From contig JAIXWY010000009.1 of assembly GCA_027490995.1 (NCBI GenBank), positions 1 through 64,000 on the forward strand: DNA of 64,000 nt, written 5' to 3'. This DNA comes from Opitutaceae bacterium. Lineage in GTDB: Bacteria > Verrucomicrobiota > Verrucomicrobiia > Opitutales > Opitutaceae. The translations under genes were made by a program, and so were the position numbers. Position 1 is the first letter of the stretch. Every line of letters starts with the position of its first letter. The notes beneath the pieces are model-generated. The model ran no database searches. It was not told where the DNA came from and saw only the letters and a program-made list of their open reading frames with translations. This document shows, in pieces, positions 9,062-17,098 of this stretch.

Positions 9062-10426
9062 ATGCTCCGCTCGCTCACGTTCCTTGCCCTCACCACCGCC
9101 CTCGTCGCCGTCCCATACTCCGGGCACGCGGCGCCATCCGGCTCCCGCCCCGACTGGTCAATTCCGGCACCCGCCGACGACCGCGCTGCCGCCGTCCAAG
9201 TGCGCGTCGCGCCAGAACGTGCGGGGTGGACCTACGGTGTTGGCGAACCGGTGACATTCCTCGTTTCCGTCGTGGCCGACCAACAGCCCGTTGAGGGGGT
9301 GAGCGTCACGTACCGTGTTGGTCCAGAAATGCTTGATGCGGCTCCGCAGACGGCCGTCGTGCCCGTGGGCGGTCTCCGAATCACCGGTGGCAGTTTGGAT
9401 CAGCCCGGCTTCATCCGCTGCGTGGTCACCGCTACCGTCGCAGGTCGCTCGTACCGCGGCGTCGCCACGGCTGGCGTCGCGCCGGAGCGGATTCAGCCGA
9501 CCCAGACCGAGCCGGCGGACTTCGACGCGTTCTGGGCCGCGCAGAAGGCGCAGCTCGCGGAGATTCCGATCGACGCACGGCTCACCCTGCAGCCCGACCT
9601 CTCGACGTCCAAGGTCGAGGTGTTCCACGTCAGCCTGCAGAATGTGGGTACGAACCGTGGGTCCGTCAGCCGCATCTACGGCATCCTTTGCGTGCCCCGC
9701 GGACCGGGTCCGTTCCCGGCCATGCTGAACGTCCCCGGCGCCGGAGTCCGTCCGTACCGCGGCCTGATCGACCTCGCGGAGCGAGGCTTTATCACGCTGC
9801 AGATCGGGATCCATGGGATCCCCGTGAATCTCCCGCAGGAGCTGTACGACCAGCTTGGCGCGTCCGCGCTGAATGGATACAACGTCTTCAACTTGGATTC
9901 CCGCGAGCGTTACTACTACCGCCGCGTCTACCTCGGCTGCATCCGCGCGAATGACTACCTCGTTTCCCATCCAGCGTGGGATCGCCGCACGCTCATCGTG
10001 ATCGGGGGAAGTCAGGGCGGGCAGCTCTCCATCACCACCGCGGCACTCGATCCGCGCGTCACCGCCCTCGCGGCAAACTATCCCGCTTACTCCGATGTGA
10101 CCGGCTACCTACACGGACGGGCCGGCGGCTGGCCGCACATGATGCGGCCGGAGGGCGGCGCACCCTCGCTGCATGCCACGCCGGCCAAGCAGGCCACCAC
10201 GGCATACTACGACGCCGTGAACTTCGCCCGACGCCTCCGCGTTCCGGGCTTCTATTCGTGGGGCTACAATGACGAAACGTGCCCGCCCACCTCCATGTAC
10301 GCCGCCTACAACGTGATCCGCGCGCCCAAGCGCCTGCTCCTCGCCATCGAAACCGGGCACAACGTCACGCCGGAACAGACCCAGGCGATCCAGCAGTGGG
10401 TGCTGGCTCAGGCCGGGCTGAAGTAA
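9062..10426 (+). CDS. Secreted CE7-type acetyl xylan esterase/cephalosporin deacetylase-like hydrolase
   Basis: 454 aa with a signal peptide (LTFLALTTALVAVPYSGHA). An N-terminal beta-sandwich region of about 110 residues precedes an alpha/beta hydrolase of the acetyl xylan esterase (AXE1/CE7) family. The nucleophile motif is GGSQGGQL, the acid is probably the Asp in YNDETCP, and the histidine is in ETGHNV near the C-terminus. CE7 enzymes deacetylate xylan side chains or small acetylated sugars. ATG 9062 places the signal peptide at the N-terminus; upstream in-frame sequence is not coding-like. It shares a 125-bp divergent intergenic region with the gene at 8936 and is followed after 136 bp by an AGE-type epimerase. 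Confidence 0.8.
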   Translation: MLRSLTFLALTTALVAVPYSGHAAPSGSRPDWSIPAPADDRAAAVQVRVAPERAGWTYGVGEPVTFLVSVVADQQPVEGVSVTYRVGPEMLDAAPQTAVVPVGGLRITGGSLDQPGFIRCVVTATVAGRSYRGVATAGVAPERIQPTQTEPADFDAFWAAQKAQLAEIPIDARLTLQPDLSTSKVEVFHVSLQNVGTNRGSVSRIYGILCVPRGPGPFPAMLNVPGAGVRPYRGLIDLAERGFITLQIGIHGIPVNLPQELYDQLGASALNGYNVFNLDSRERYYYRRVYLGCIRANDYLVSHPAWDRRTLIVIGGSQGGQLSITTAALDPRVTALAANYPAYSDVTGYLHGRAGGWPHMMRPEGGAPSLHATPAKQATTAYYDAVNFARRLRVPGFYSWGYNDETCPPTSMYAAYNVIRAPKRLLLAIETGHNVTPEQTQAIQQWVLAQAGLK

Positions 10427-10562
10427 GCCGAGCCCAAGGCGCTGCGGTCTTGCGCGCCACGGCGAGCCCACCCCGCCGCGGACCGCGAGACCAGCCACCA
10501 ATCCAGCCGCGCCGCCACGACCTTTACCCGACCCATCCGCCCGCCACTCCGACCTTCCCGCC

Positions 10563-11780
10563 ATGTCCCTCACCCGCACCCGTCTGGAAACGCTTCGCGA
10601 GACCTACCGCCACGGACTCCTAGACAGCACGATCCCCTTCTGGCTGCGCCACGGCGCGGACCGCGAGCACGGCGGCATCCTCACCGCGGTGGCGGAGGAC
10701 GGCACCCTGATCGACACCGATAAAGGCGTCTGGCTGCAGGGCCGGGCGTCGTGGATGTTCGCCACACTCCACCGCACTCACGGACCGAATCCGGAGTGGC
10801 TGGAGATGTCACGCAGCTGCCTCCAGTTCATTCGCGATCACTGCCGTGGTCCCGGCGGCAAGCTCTACTTCACGGTCACGCGCGACGGCCGACCGCTGCG
10901 CATGCGCCGCTACGTCTACAGCGAGTGCTTCGCCACCATCGCCGCCGCCGCCTACTCCGTCGCCACCGGAGACGAAACCGCCCGCGCCGAGGCGCTGGCG
11001 TTCTTCGATACCTACCTCCACCACAGCTTCACCCCGGGCGTCATGCCGCAAAAGGTGGATCCGCAGAACAGACCGACAAAAGGCGTCGCGCCGCTGATGA
11101 TCGCGATCGTGACGGCGCAGGAGGTGCGCTCCCTGCTCGGCGATGTGACGGTGCGTGGCCGTACGTGCACCGAGTGGATTGATGCCTCGATCGCGGAGAT
11201 CGAGCGGGACTTCTACAAACCAGACCTCGGCGCGCTGATGGAGGTCGTCGCTCCGGACGGAAGCATCGTCGACCACTTTGATGGGCGGACCCTCAATCCG
11301 GGCCATGCGATCGAGTGTGCCTGGTTCATCCTGCACGAGGCGAAATTGCGTGGTAACGACGCGCGGCTGCGCCGGCTGGGCCTCGCCATCCTCGATTGCA
11401 TGTGGGCGCGCGGCTGGGACCGGGAGTTCGGAGGCCTGCTCTACTTCACCGATCTCCGCGGTCTGCCGGTGCAGGAGTACTGGGCGGAGATGAAGTTCTG
11501 GTGGCCGCACAACGAGGCCGAGATTGCCACGCTGCTGGCCTACCAACTCACCGGCGACCCCAAGTACGCGGCCTGGCATGAACTCGTGCACACGTGGTCG
11601 CACCGCGTATTCGCTGACCCCGTACACGGGGAGTGGTTTGGTTACGCTCACCGCGACGGCCGTATTTCCACCCGGCTCAAGGGCAACCTGTGGAAGGGAT
11701 GCTTCCACCTCCCGCGCATGCAGTGGTACTGCCTGCGCCTGACCGACGAACTCCTCGCGTCGCCCGTATCGTCTCCATGA
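10563..11780 (+). CDS. AGE family sugar epimerase/isomerase
   Basis: 405 aa, the usual length for N-acylglucosamine 2-epimerase family (alpha6/alpha6 barrel) enzymes. Characteristic segments include HGGIL, KGVWLQGRASWMFATL, FEYF-equivalent region YSECFATIAAAAYS, PGHAIECAWFI and a late EMKFWWPHNEAEIA. The conserved catalytic histidines lie in PGHAIE and WPHNEA. No signal peptide, so cytoplasmic. Substrate may be GlcNAc/ManNAc, mannose or cellobiose; sequence alone does not decide. It fits the carbohydrate context of the preceding esterase. Start ATG 10563 follows a C-rich tract (CCTTCCCGCC). Confidence 0.85.
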   Translation: MSLTRTRLETLRETYRHGLLDSTIPFWLRHGADREHGGILTAVAEDGTLIDTDKGVWLQGRASWMFATLHRTHGPNPEWLEMSRSCLQFIRDHCRGPGGKLYFTVTRDGRPLRMRRYVYSECFATIAAAAYSVATGDETARAEALAFFDTYLHHSFTPGVMPQKVDPQNRPTKGVAPLMIAIVTAQEVRSLLGDVTVRGRTCTEWIDASIAEIERDFYKPDLGALMEVVAPDGSIVDHFDGRTLNPGHAIECAWFILHEAKLRGNDARLRRLGLAILDCMWARGWDREFGGLLYFTDLRGLPVQEYWAEMKFWWPHNEAEIATLLAYQLTGDPKYAAWHELVHTWSHRVFADPVHGEWFGYAHRDGRISTRLKGNLWKGCFHLPRMQWYCLRLTDELLASPVSSP

Positions 11781-11787
11781 CCTCTGC

Positions 11788-11807
11788 AGGGCGCACCTCC
11801 TCGCCCT
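11788..11807 (+). terminator. Weak terminator-like hairpin after AGE epimerase gene
   Basis: AGGGCG at 11788-11793 pairs with CGCCCT at 11802-11807 over an 8-nt loop. The stem starts 7 bp after the epimerase stop codon. There is no T-run, so if it acts in termination it may be factor-assisted. Confidence 0.35.
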
Positions 11808-12004
11808 AAGCAAAGCCTGGTCCGAATCCGCACTCCCCAGCCGATTGGCCGAACTCTGCCGCAAGGCCACGCGATCGCACCAGCGGGTGCTCGGTCTGCA
11901 CGTCAGGATTGCCTCGGGCGCCCGACGCGGACACGGTTCTCGATGTCGATGCTCGGGTCGAACCCCGCTTTCCTTCGCTGACTCGACCGCCGGCTCGTCG
12001 GACC

Positions 12005-13330
12005 ATGGCTTCCCGTAAAACCCCGCGCCTTTCCCGGCGCCACTTCGTTACCTCGCTTTTCGTCGGCGGCGCCGCGGCCACTGCCGGGTCGACCGCCCTC
12101 CGCTCTTCGCCCGCCCCCAGCGGTGCCCCGGCCACCGCGGCCGCTGCGCCCGTGTCCTCTGATTGGGTGGAAGCGGCTCGCGCGCAGATTCCGGCGTTGC
12201 AGCGCAGCCTGTACTTCCAGTCCGGCGCGTACGGTCCCTCACCTCATCGCGTGATGAACGCGATGAAGGCAGCGCTGGATCTACAGAACGAAGCGCCGGC
12301 GGATCCAAAAATCATCGCTCAAATCACGGACCTGGAGAACCTCTGCCGCACCCGCATCGCCCGGCTCACCGGGGCGGATCCGACCGAGGTGGCGTTGACC
12401 AGCAACACCACCACTGGCCTCAACGTTGTACTCTGGTCGATCGACTGGAAGGCCGGCGACGAGATCATCATCGGAGATGAGGAGCATCCCGCCATGCTCT
12501 TACCGGTCTACAACCTGGAGCGCCGCTTCGGCGTGCGTCGGCGCGTGGTGCCGGTCGGCGATCCCTCGCGAGTCGTGGCCGAGGTGCTCGACCGTCTGAC
12601 CCCAACCACCCGCTTGGTCGCCCTCAGTCACGTTTCCCGTGGCAGCGGCCGGACCGTGCCCGGCCGCGAACTCGCCGCTGCGCTGCGCGCGCGCAACGTC
12701 CGCCTGCTGTTGGATGGCGCGCAAGGGCCGGGCAACGTCCGGGTTAACTTCCGCGAGATCGGCTGCGACTACTACAGCCTGTGCGGCCACAAGTGGCTGC
12801 TCGGTCCTAAGGGAACCGGTGCCCTACTCGTGCGCCCGGATGCCTTGGAGGCCACGCCCATCTCGTGGACCGGATCCCGCGCTCAAGCGACCTTTGACGA
12901 GGTGGGCAACGTCACGTGGCTGCCCGACGCGCGACGCTACGAGTTCGCCACCCGCAACAGCGCGGGGTTTGCCGGCCTAGCCGAGGCGCTCGGCTGGCTT
13001 GATGAACTAGGCTGGGACCGCATTCACGCCCGGATCATCGAGCTCGCCGGCTTCGCCACGCAGGCCGTGCAGGCGAGCCAGCACCTCGCGATGACCTCAC
13101 CGATCGCCGCCGAGGCGCGCAATGGCATCGTCGTGGTCCGGTTGCCCGCCGCCTGTAAAGCGACGGCCGCCTACCAGACGCTGAGTCAGGAGGATCGGAT
13201 GTTACTCTCGCCCGTCACGCATCCGCAGGACATCCGGATATCCGTCCACTTCTTCAATCTTCCCCAGGAAATCGCCGCCGTGATCGACCGCCTCGACCGC
13301 TACGCGGCGGCAGCTGTCGCCAAGGCCTAG
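12005..13330 (+). CDS. Tat-exported class-V aminotransferase-fold protein
   Basis: 441 aa. The N-terminus has a classic twin-arginine signal (SRRHFVTSLFVGGAAATAG), implying export of a folded PLP protein. The rest is a fold-type I class-V aminotransferase of the isopenicillin-N-epimerase/cysteine-desulfurase-like group. SNTTTGLN binds the phosphate region, LLLDGAQGPG supplies the Asp over the pyridine ring, and Lys263 in CGHKWLLGPKG is the Schiff-base lysine. An exported PLP enzyme of this group may act as an epimerase or lyase on an amino acid or peptide; substrate unknown. ATG 12005 is preferred over 11909 because it places the twin-arginine motif correctly. It is convergent with the Mpg gene, 35 bp apart. 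Confidence 0.83.
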   Translation: MASRKTPRLSRRHFVTSLFVGGAAATAGSTALRSSPAPSGAPATAAAAPVSSDWVEAARAQIPALQRSLYFQSGAYGPSPHRVMNAMKAALDLQNEAPADPKIIAQITDLENLCRTRIARLTGADPTEVALTSNTTTGLNVVLWSIDWKAGDEIIIGDEEHPAMLLPVYNLERRFGVRRRVVPVGDPSRVVAEVLDRLTPTTRLVALSHVSRGSGRTVPGRELAAALRARNVRLLLDGAQGPGNVRVNFREIGCDYYSLCGHKWLLGPKGTGALLVRPDALEATPISWTGSRAQATFDEVGNVTWLPDARRYEFATRNSAGFAGLAEALGWLDELGWDRIHARIIELAGFATQAVQASQHLAMTSPIAAEARNGIVVVRLPAACKATAAYQTLSQEDRMLLSPVTHPQDIRISVHFFNLPQEIAAVIDRLDRYAAAAVAKA

Positions 13331-13353
13331 CCGGCGCTCCGGCGTGTCGCCGG
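13331..13353. terminator. Candidate bidirectional hairpin between convergent genes
   Basis: CCGGCG at 13331-13336 immediately after the aminotransferase stop pairs with CGCCGG at 13348-13353 over an 11-nt loop. It sits in the 35-bp gap between convergent genes. No T-run is present on either side. Confidence 0.3.
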
Positions 13354-13365
13354 CGCGCCGCGGTC

Positions 13366-13944
13366 TCAAGGCCGCGCGCGCGCGCGGGGGGAAGCCCAGC
13401 GGGTCAGCCAACGGAAACGCCACGGCTTGGCGGCCCATGTCGGTCCGGCGTAGGCCACGCCAATTCGTGGGCCCGCTTCGATCTCGCTGGGCGGAATCGA
13501 TGGAAGGGTTTTGTCCTCTTCGATCCACGCGGCGAGCGGAGCCGCCATGGTTGCATCGACCGGACATCCGTTGAGCGACCGGTCTATGCCCAACGCGCGC
13601 GTGAGACGACCCGGGCCGCTCCACTCTTCGACGCCACGGATCAGTACGGCGGCCGGCCAATCCGCGGGTCCGGTCACGAGGTTCAGCATTTCATGCATGC
13701 CGTAGCAGAGGTAGACGTACCAGACGCCGCCGGGCCCGAACATCACCGCGTTGCGTGGCGTGCGCCCGCGGCTCGCATGCGACGCCCGGTCCTCCGGCCC
13801 GTGGTAGGCCTCCGTCTCGGTGATGCGTCGCCGCCGCACCGTACCGTCTGGCGCACGCACGCAGAGCCAGCAACCGATCAGGCGGTACGCGTGCCCCACC
13901 GTGTCGCGATCGATCCATGCTTCTGCCTCGACTCGCCGTCCCAT
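13366..13944 (-). CDS. mpg: 3-methyladenine DNA glycosylase (AAG/Mpg family)
   Basis: 192 aa, the normal length for the alkyladenine DNA glycosylase family. [17 protein letters not shown] carries the catalytic-site glutamate and the conserved Dx[21 protein letters not shown] and the NLVT segment form the DNA-intercalating and base-binding core, and LIRGVE is conserved. It excises alkylated purines in base excision repair in the cytoplasm. The C-terminus reads RARARP from a CG dinucleotide run at about 13372-13386, a possible slippage site. It is convergent with the aminotransferase gene. No repair gene neighbours it. Confidence 0.9.
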   Translation of the reverse strand: MGRRVEAEAWIDRDTVGHAYRLIGCWLCVRAPDGTVRRRRITETEAYHGPEDRASHASRGRTPRNAVMFGPGGVWYVYLCYGMHEMLNLVTGPADWPAAVLIRGVEEWSGPGRLTRALGIDRSLNGCPVDATMAAPLAAWIEEDKTLPSIPPSEIEAGPRIGVAYAGPTWAAKPWRFRWLTRWASPRARARP

Positions 13945-14117
13945 GTGATCGAACTAAAGCAGGTCGCTCCTGGGAGCAATCGCCCGCTGCCCACCCCTTT
14001 CTCCACGTCTCTTGGGCCACATGGGTGAAAGCTCGCTCGCCATCCGCCCGGAATCGCCCGCCCGTCGTTCACGTCACGCGCTCCACCCTTCGTACTCCGC
14101 TGCTCCTCGCCTCGCCC

Positions 14118-15092
14118 ATGTCCTCGCTCTCCTCGCCCGCGTCCGCGTCTTTCTCTCCGGTCACGCCCCCGGTCCGCACCGTGGCCATCGTCGGCGCAGG
14201 CCTGATCGGGTCCAGCTGGGCTGCCTTCTTTCTTGCGCGGGGGTTTGATGTGATCGCGACCGACCCCGCGCCCGGGGCGGAGGAGAAACTGCGCGCGTTC
14301 GTCGACCGCGCGTGGCCTGCCCTCGAAACCCTCGGGCTAGCACCCGGCGCTTCCCGCGATCGCCTGCGTTTCACCGCCGATCTCGCCACCGCCGTGCAGG
14401 GTGCCGACTTCATTCAGGAGAATGGACCGGAGGTCCTCGCGGCAAAGCGGGCCTTGCTGCAGGCCATCACCGCCGCGGCACGGCCCGAGGCCATCCTCGC
14501 GTCCAGTACGTCGGGCTTCACGATGAGCGCCCTGCAGGAGGGCTGCACCCGTCCGGAACGCTGCGTCATCGGTCATCCCTTCAATCCGCCCCATCTCATG
14601 CCACTCGTGGAAGTGGTCGGCGGGAAGGAAACCTCCGCTACGGTCGTCGATGGCGCGCTGGCCTTCTACGCGTCCCTCGGAAAGCGCGCGATTCGCCTCA
14701 ACCGCGAGGTGCCCGGCCACGTCGCCAACCGTCTTCAGGCCGCGCTCTGGCGCGAGGCGGTGCATCTCGTCGCCGAGGGCGTGGCCAGCGTCGCGGACGT
14801 CGACGCCGCCGTGACCGCGGGTCCGGGTGCGCGCTGGGCGCTGATGGGGCCCAACCTCATCCTGCACCTCGGCGGCGGCGCCGGCGGGATCCATCATTTC
14901 ATGCATCATCTCTCCGGGCCATTCACCACGTGGTGGAAGGACCTCGGCAACCCTGAGCTCACGCCCGAATTGCGCGAACGACTCATTGCGGGCGTGCTCG
15001 AGGAGGCCAGGGGGCGCTCGATCGAGGAACTGGCCGCCCAGCGCGACGCCGGACTGCTCGCCGTCCTCGGCTGTCCGCAACGCGAACGCTAA
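14118..15092 (+). CDS. 3-hydroxyacyl-CoA dehydrogenase-type NAD-dependent dehydrogenase
   Basis: 324 aa. The N-terminal Rossmann domain has GAGLIGSSWAAFF for NAD, then a helical C-terminal domain. Motifs include ENGPE, SSTSGFTMSAL, GHPFNPPHLMPLVEVVGG (with the catalytic His) and GPGARWALMGP. The single-domain-pair length and the last motif resemble the L-carnitine dehydrogenase/lambda-crystallin (L-gulonate 3-dehydrogenase) subgroup rather than the beta-oxidation enzyme. Substrate is a beta-hydroxy acid, probably not a CoA ester; this is inference. ATG 14118 begins just before the Rossmann fold, and the longer upstream reading overlaps the Mpg gene start. Its stop overlaps that of the convergent esterase (shared CTAA). 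Confidence 0.82.
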   Translation: MSSLSSPASASFSPVTPPVRTVAIVGAGLIGSSWAAFFLARGFDVIATDPAPGAEEKLRAFVDRAWPALETLGLAPGASRDRLRFTADLATAVQGADFIQENGPEVLAAKRALLQAITAAARPEAILASSTSGFTMSALQEGCTRPERCVIGHPFNPPHLMPLVEVVGGKETSATVVDGALAFYASLGKRAIRLNREVPGHVANRLQAALWREAVHLVAEGVASVADVDAAVTAGPGARWALMGPNLILHLGGGAGGIHHFMHHLSGPFTTWWKDLGNPELTPELRERLIAGVLEEARGRSIEELAAQRDAGLLAVLGCPQRER

Positions 15093-16285
15093 GCCGGAAG
15101 CCGCGCGGCCGTTACGGCGGCCAGAAACGTCTCGAGCGCGAAGTCCGCGAGCTGCCCTCCGGGACCGTCCGGATTGAAGTCAAAGGCATGCACGGCCCAA
15201 GGCAGTGCGAGGTAAGTGTGCGGGACGCCGTGCTCCGCCAGCCGCGCCGCGAGCCGCTCGCTCTGGCGAAACCACACCAGCGAATCCTTGCCGCCGTGCA
15301 CCAAAAGGGTCGGTGGCGTCTGCGAGGTCACGGCGTGATAGGCGCTGGCCTCATCGTAGGCCCGCGGGGCTTCCTCCGGTGAACCGCCGAGGTACTGACG
15401 CATCAAGGTGAAGAAATCGAGGATGCCGCCCTCCGGCGTGTTGCGCCATGCGAAGTGGAGATCGTGTGGCGCGTAGTACGCCACCACGCCGCGGATGAAC
15501 GGTTGGTGCGGTCGATAGCCCACCGCCGTGGCCAGCTGTCCGCCGGCGCTCCGCCCAAACAGCACGAGGCGCTCCGGATCGATGCCCAACTCGGTCGCAT
15601 GCGCCCGCAGGTAGGCGATTCCAGCCGCCACATCCTCGGCGGCCGCCGGCCAACGATGTCGCGGCGCCAGACGATAACTGATCGCCGCCACCGCATAGCC
15701 CCGCGCGGCCAGACGATGATTCGCATCCGCCAACTGCGTCCGATCGCCTCCATCCCAACCGCCACCGTGAATCATCACCACGCACGCCGCCCCACCCCGC
15801 GGCCCACCCACCGCACGGTAGAAATCCATCGGCAGCACGCCGTCACCCTCGCCTCGCGGAACGTCACGCGTTTCCACGGGCAACCGGCGCGTGGACCGCG
15901 GAAAAAAGAGTGCCCGCAGCGAAAGCGGCCGGCGCGGCGGCACTACGCCTGGTCCCCACACCGCCTGCACTTTCTCGGGCAGAGCACGGGAAATCCTCCA
16001 CGCCTGCACCGTCGGCCACAGCAACAAGCCCGCCGCCAACCCCAGCATTCCGATTACCACGAGTCGGTCCCAGCCGGAGAGCCCGGCCCGCCACAGGACG
16101 AATGAGACCAGCATCCCGCTGAGCACCGCGAGGAAGTGCCCGTATTCCCCCGCCAAGATGGCCAGCTTCCACGCAGGCGGAGTGGGCGGGTGCGCCCACG
16201 TAAGCGCCGCCAGGCCGGTCAACCCAGCCGCCAACACCAGAGCGATCCACGGTACGTCCACCCCGCCAGTCTCGCCCCACCCCAC
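15089..16285 (-). CDS. Membrane-anchored alpha/beta hydrolase (esterase/lipase)
   Basis: 398 aa. Three hydrophobic helices in the first 85 residues anchor it. The remainder is an alpha/beta hydrolase of the BD-FAE/carboxylesterase type: oxyanion motif IHGGGWDGG, nucleophile elbow GRSAGGQL, acid Asp in GGKDSLVW and His in AVHAFDF. Substrate unknown; acetyl or feruloyl esters of plant polysaccharides are common for this group. The start is a GTG (16283-16285); an in-frame GTG at 16261 closer to the first helix is equally possible. It is convergent with the dehydrogenase gene (4-bp stop overlap) and divergent from rsuA by 96 bp. Confidence 0.8.
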   Translation of the reverse strand: MGWGETGGVDVPWIALVLAAGLTGLAALTWAHPPTPPAWKLAILAGEYGHFLAVLSGMLVSFVLWRAGLSGWDRLVVIGMLGLAAGLLLWPTVQAWRISRALPEKVQAVWGPGVVPPRRPLSLRALFFPRSTRRLPVETRDVPRGEGDGVLPMDFYRAVGGPRGGAACVVMIHGGGWDGGDRTQLADANHRLAARGYAVAAISYRLAPRHRWPAAAEDVAAGIAYLRAHATELGIDPERLVLFGRSAGGQLATAVGYRPHQPFIRGVVAYYAPHDLHFAWRNTPEGGILDFFTLMRQYLGGSPEEAPRAYDEASAYHAVTSQTPPTLLVHGGKDSLVWFRQSERLAARLAEHGVPHTYLALPWAVHAFDFNPDGPGGQLADFALETFLAAVTAARLPA

Positions 16286-16381
16286 CGCGCAAGTCTAGCC
16301 GGATGATCAACCACCGCGCCGCACACCCTGCGGGAAGTTCGCTCGACACCCGCGACCCGCTGACGTGATCTCCCTTCGTCC

Positions 16382-17098
16382 ATGCGCCGTCTCGATCAGC
16401 TTTTGGCCAATCTCGGCTACTGCTCACGCCGCGAAGCCCGCGATTTCCTCCGGGCCCACGAGGTGTGCGGCGGTGACGGCACGCGCTTGACGCAACCGGC
16501 GCTCAAGGTCGATCCCGCGTCGATCCGCATCGACGGCGAGCCGCTCGATCACCCGGACGGGCTGCTGTTGCTGCTCCACAAGCCGCTCGGCGTGGTCTGC
16601 TCGCATGACCGAAGCGAGGGTCCGACGGTGTACGACCTGCTTCCGCCACGCTGGCAACAGCGCAACCCGGGGATCACCTCAGTCGGGCGCCTCGACAAGG
16701 ACACGTCGGGGCTGCTGCTGCTCACCGATCAGACCGCGCTCGTGCACCGGCTAACTTCGCCGCGTCACCACGTCGAGAAGCGCTACCGCGCCACCGTTGA
16801 TCGCGACCTACCCCCGGAGATCGGCGCGGTGTTCGCCACCGGCGAGCTCCGGCTCGACGGAGAAGACGCTCCCTGCCTGCCGGCACGCTACGAGGCGCTC
16901 GGGCCGCGCGAGGCCTTCCTCACGCTCACCGAAGGGCGCTATCACCAAGTCCGGCGCATGTTCGCCGCCGCCGGGGGTGCGACGGTCCTGACGCTGTTGC
17001 GCGACCGTTTCGGTCCGCTGGAACTGGGATCGTTGCCCGCTGGCGAATGGCGCATCCTTTCCTTGGATACATTTAGGGAGCCGGCACCACGCTCATGA
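16382..17098 (+). CDS. rsuA: 16S rRNA pseudouridine synthase, RsuA family
   Basis: 238 aa. An N-terminal S4 RNA-binding domain (MRRLDQLLANLGYCSRREA) precedes the RsuA/RluB/E/F catalytic domain. GRLDKDTSGLLLLT contains the catalytic Asp105, and LTEGRYHQVRRMFAA is the family C-terminal signature. It isomerises a specific uridine, in E. coli RsuA U516 of 16S rRNA; RluE/RluF-like specificity cannot be excluded. Its TGA overlaps the ATG of the TonB receptor gene (ATGA at 17095-17098), so the two are translationally coupled despite unrelated roles. Confidence 0.87.
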   Translation: MRRLDQLLANLGYCSRREARDFLRAHEVCGGDGTRLTQPALKVDPASIRIDGEPLDHPDGLLLLLHKPLGVVCSHDRSEGPTVYDLLPPRWQQRNPGITSVGRLDKDTSGLLLLTDQTALVHRLTSPRHHVEKRYRATVDRDLPPEIGAVFATGELRLDGEDAPCLPARYEALGPREAFLTLTEGRYHQVRRMFAAAGGATVLTLLRDRFGPLELGSLPAGEWRILSLDTFREPAPRS

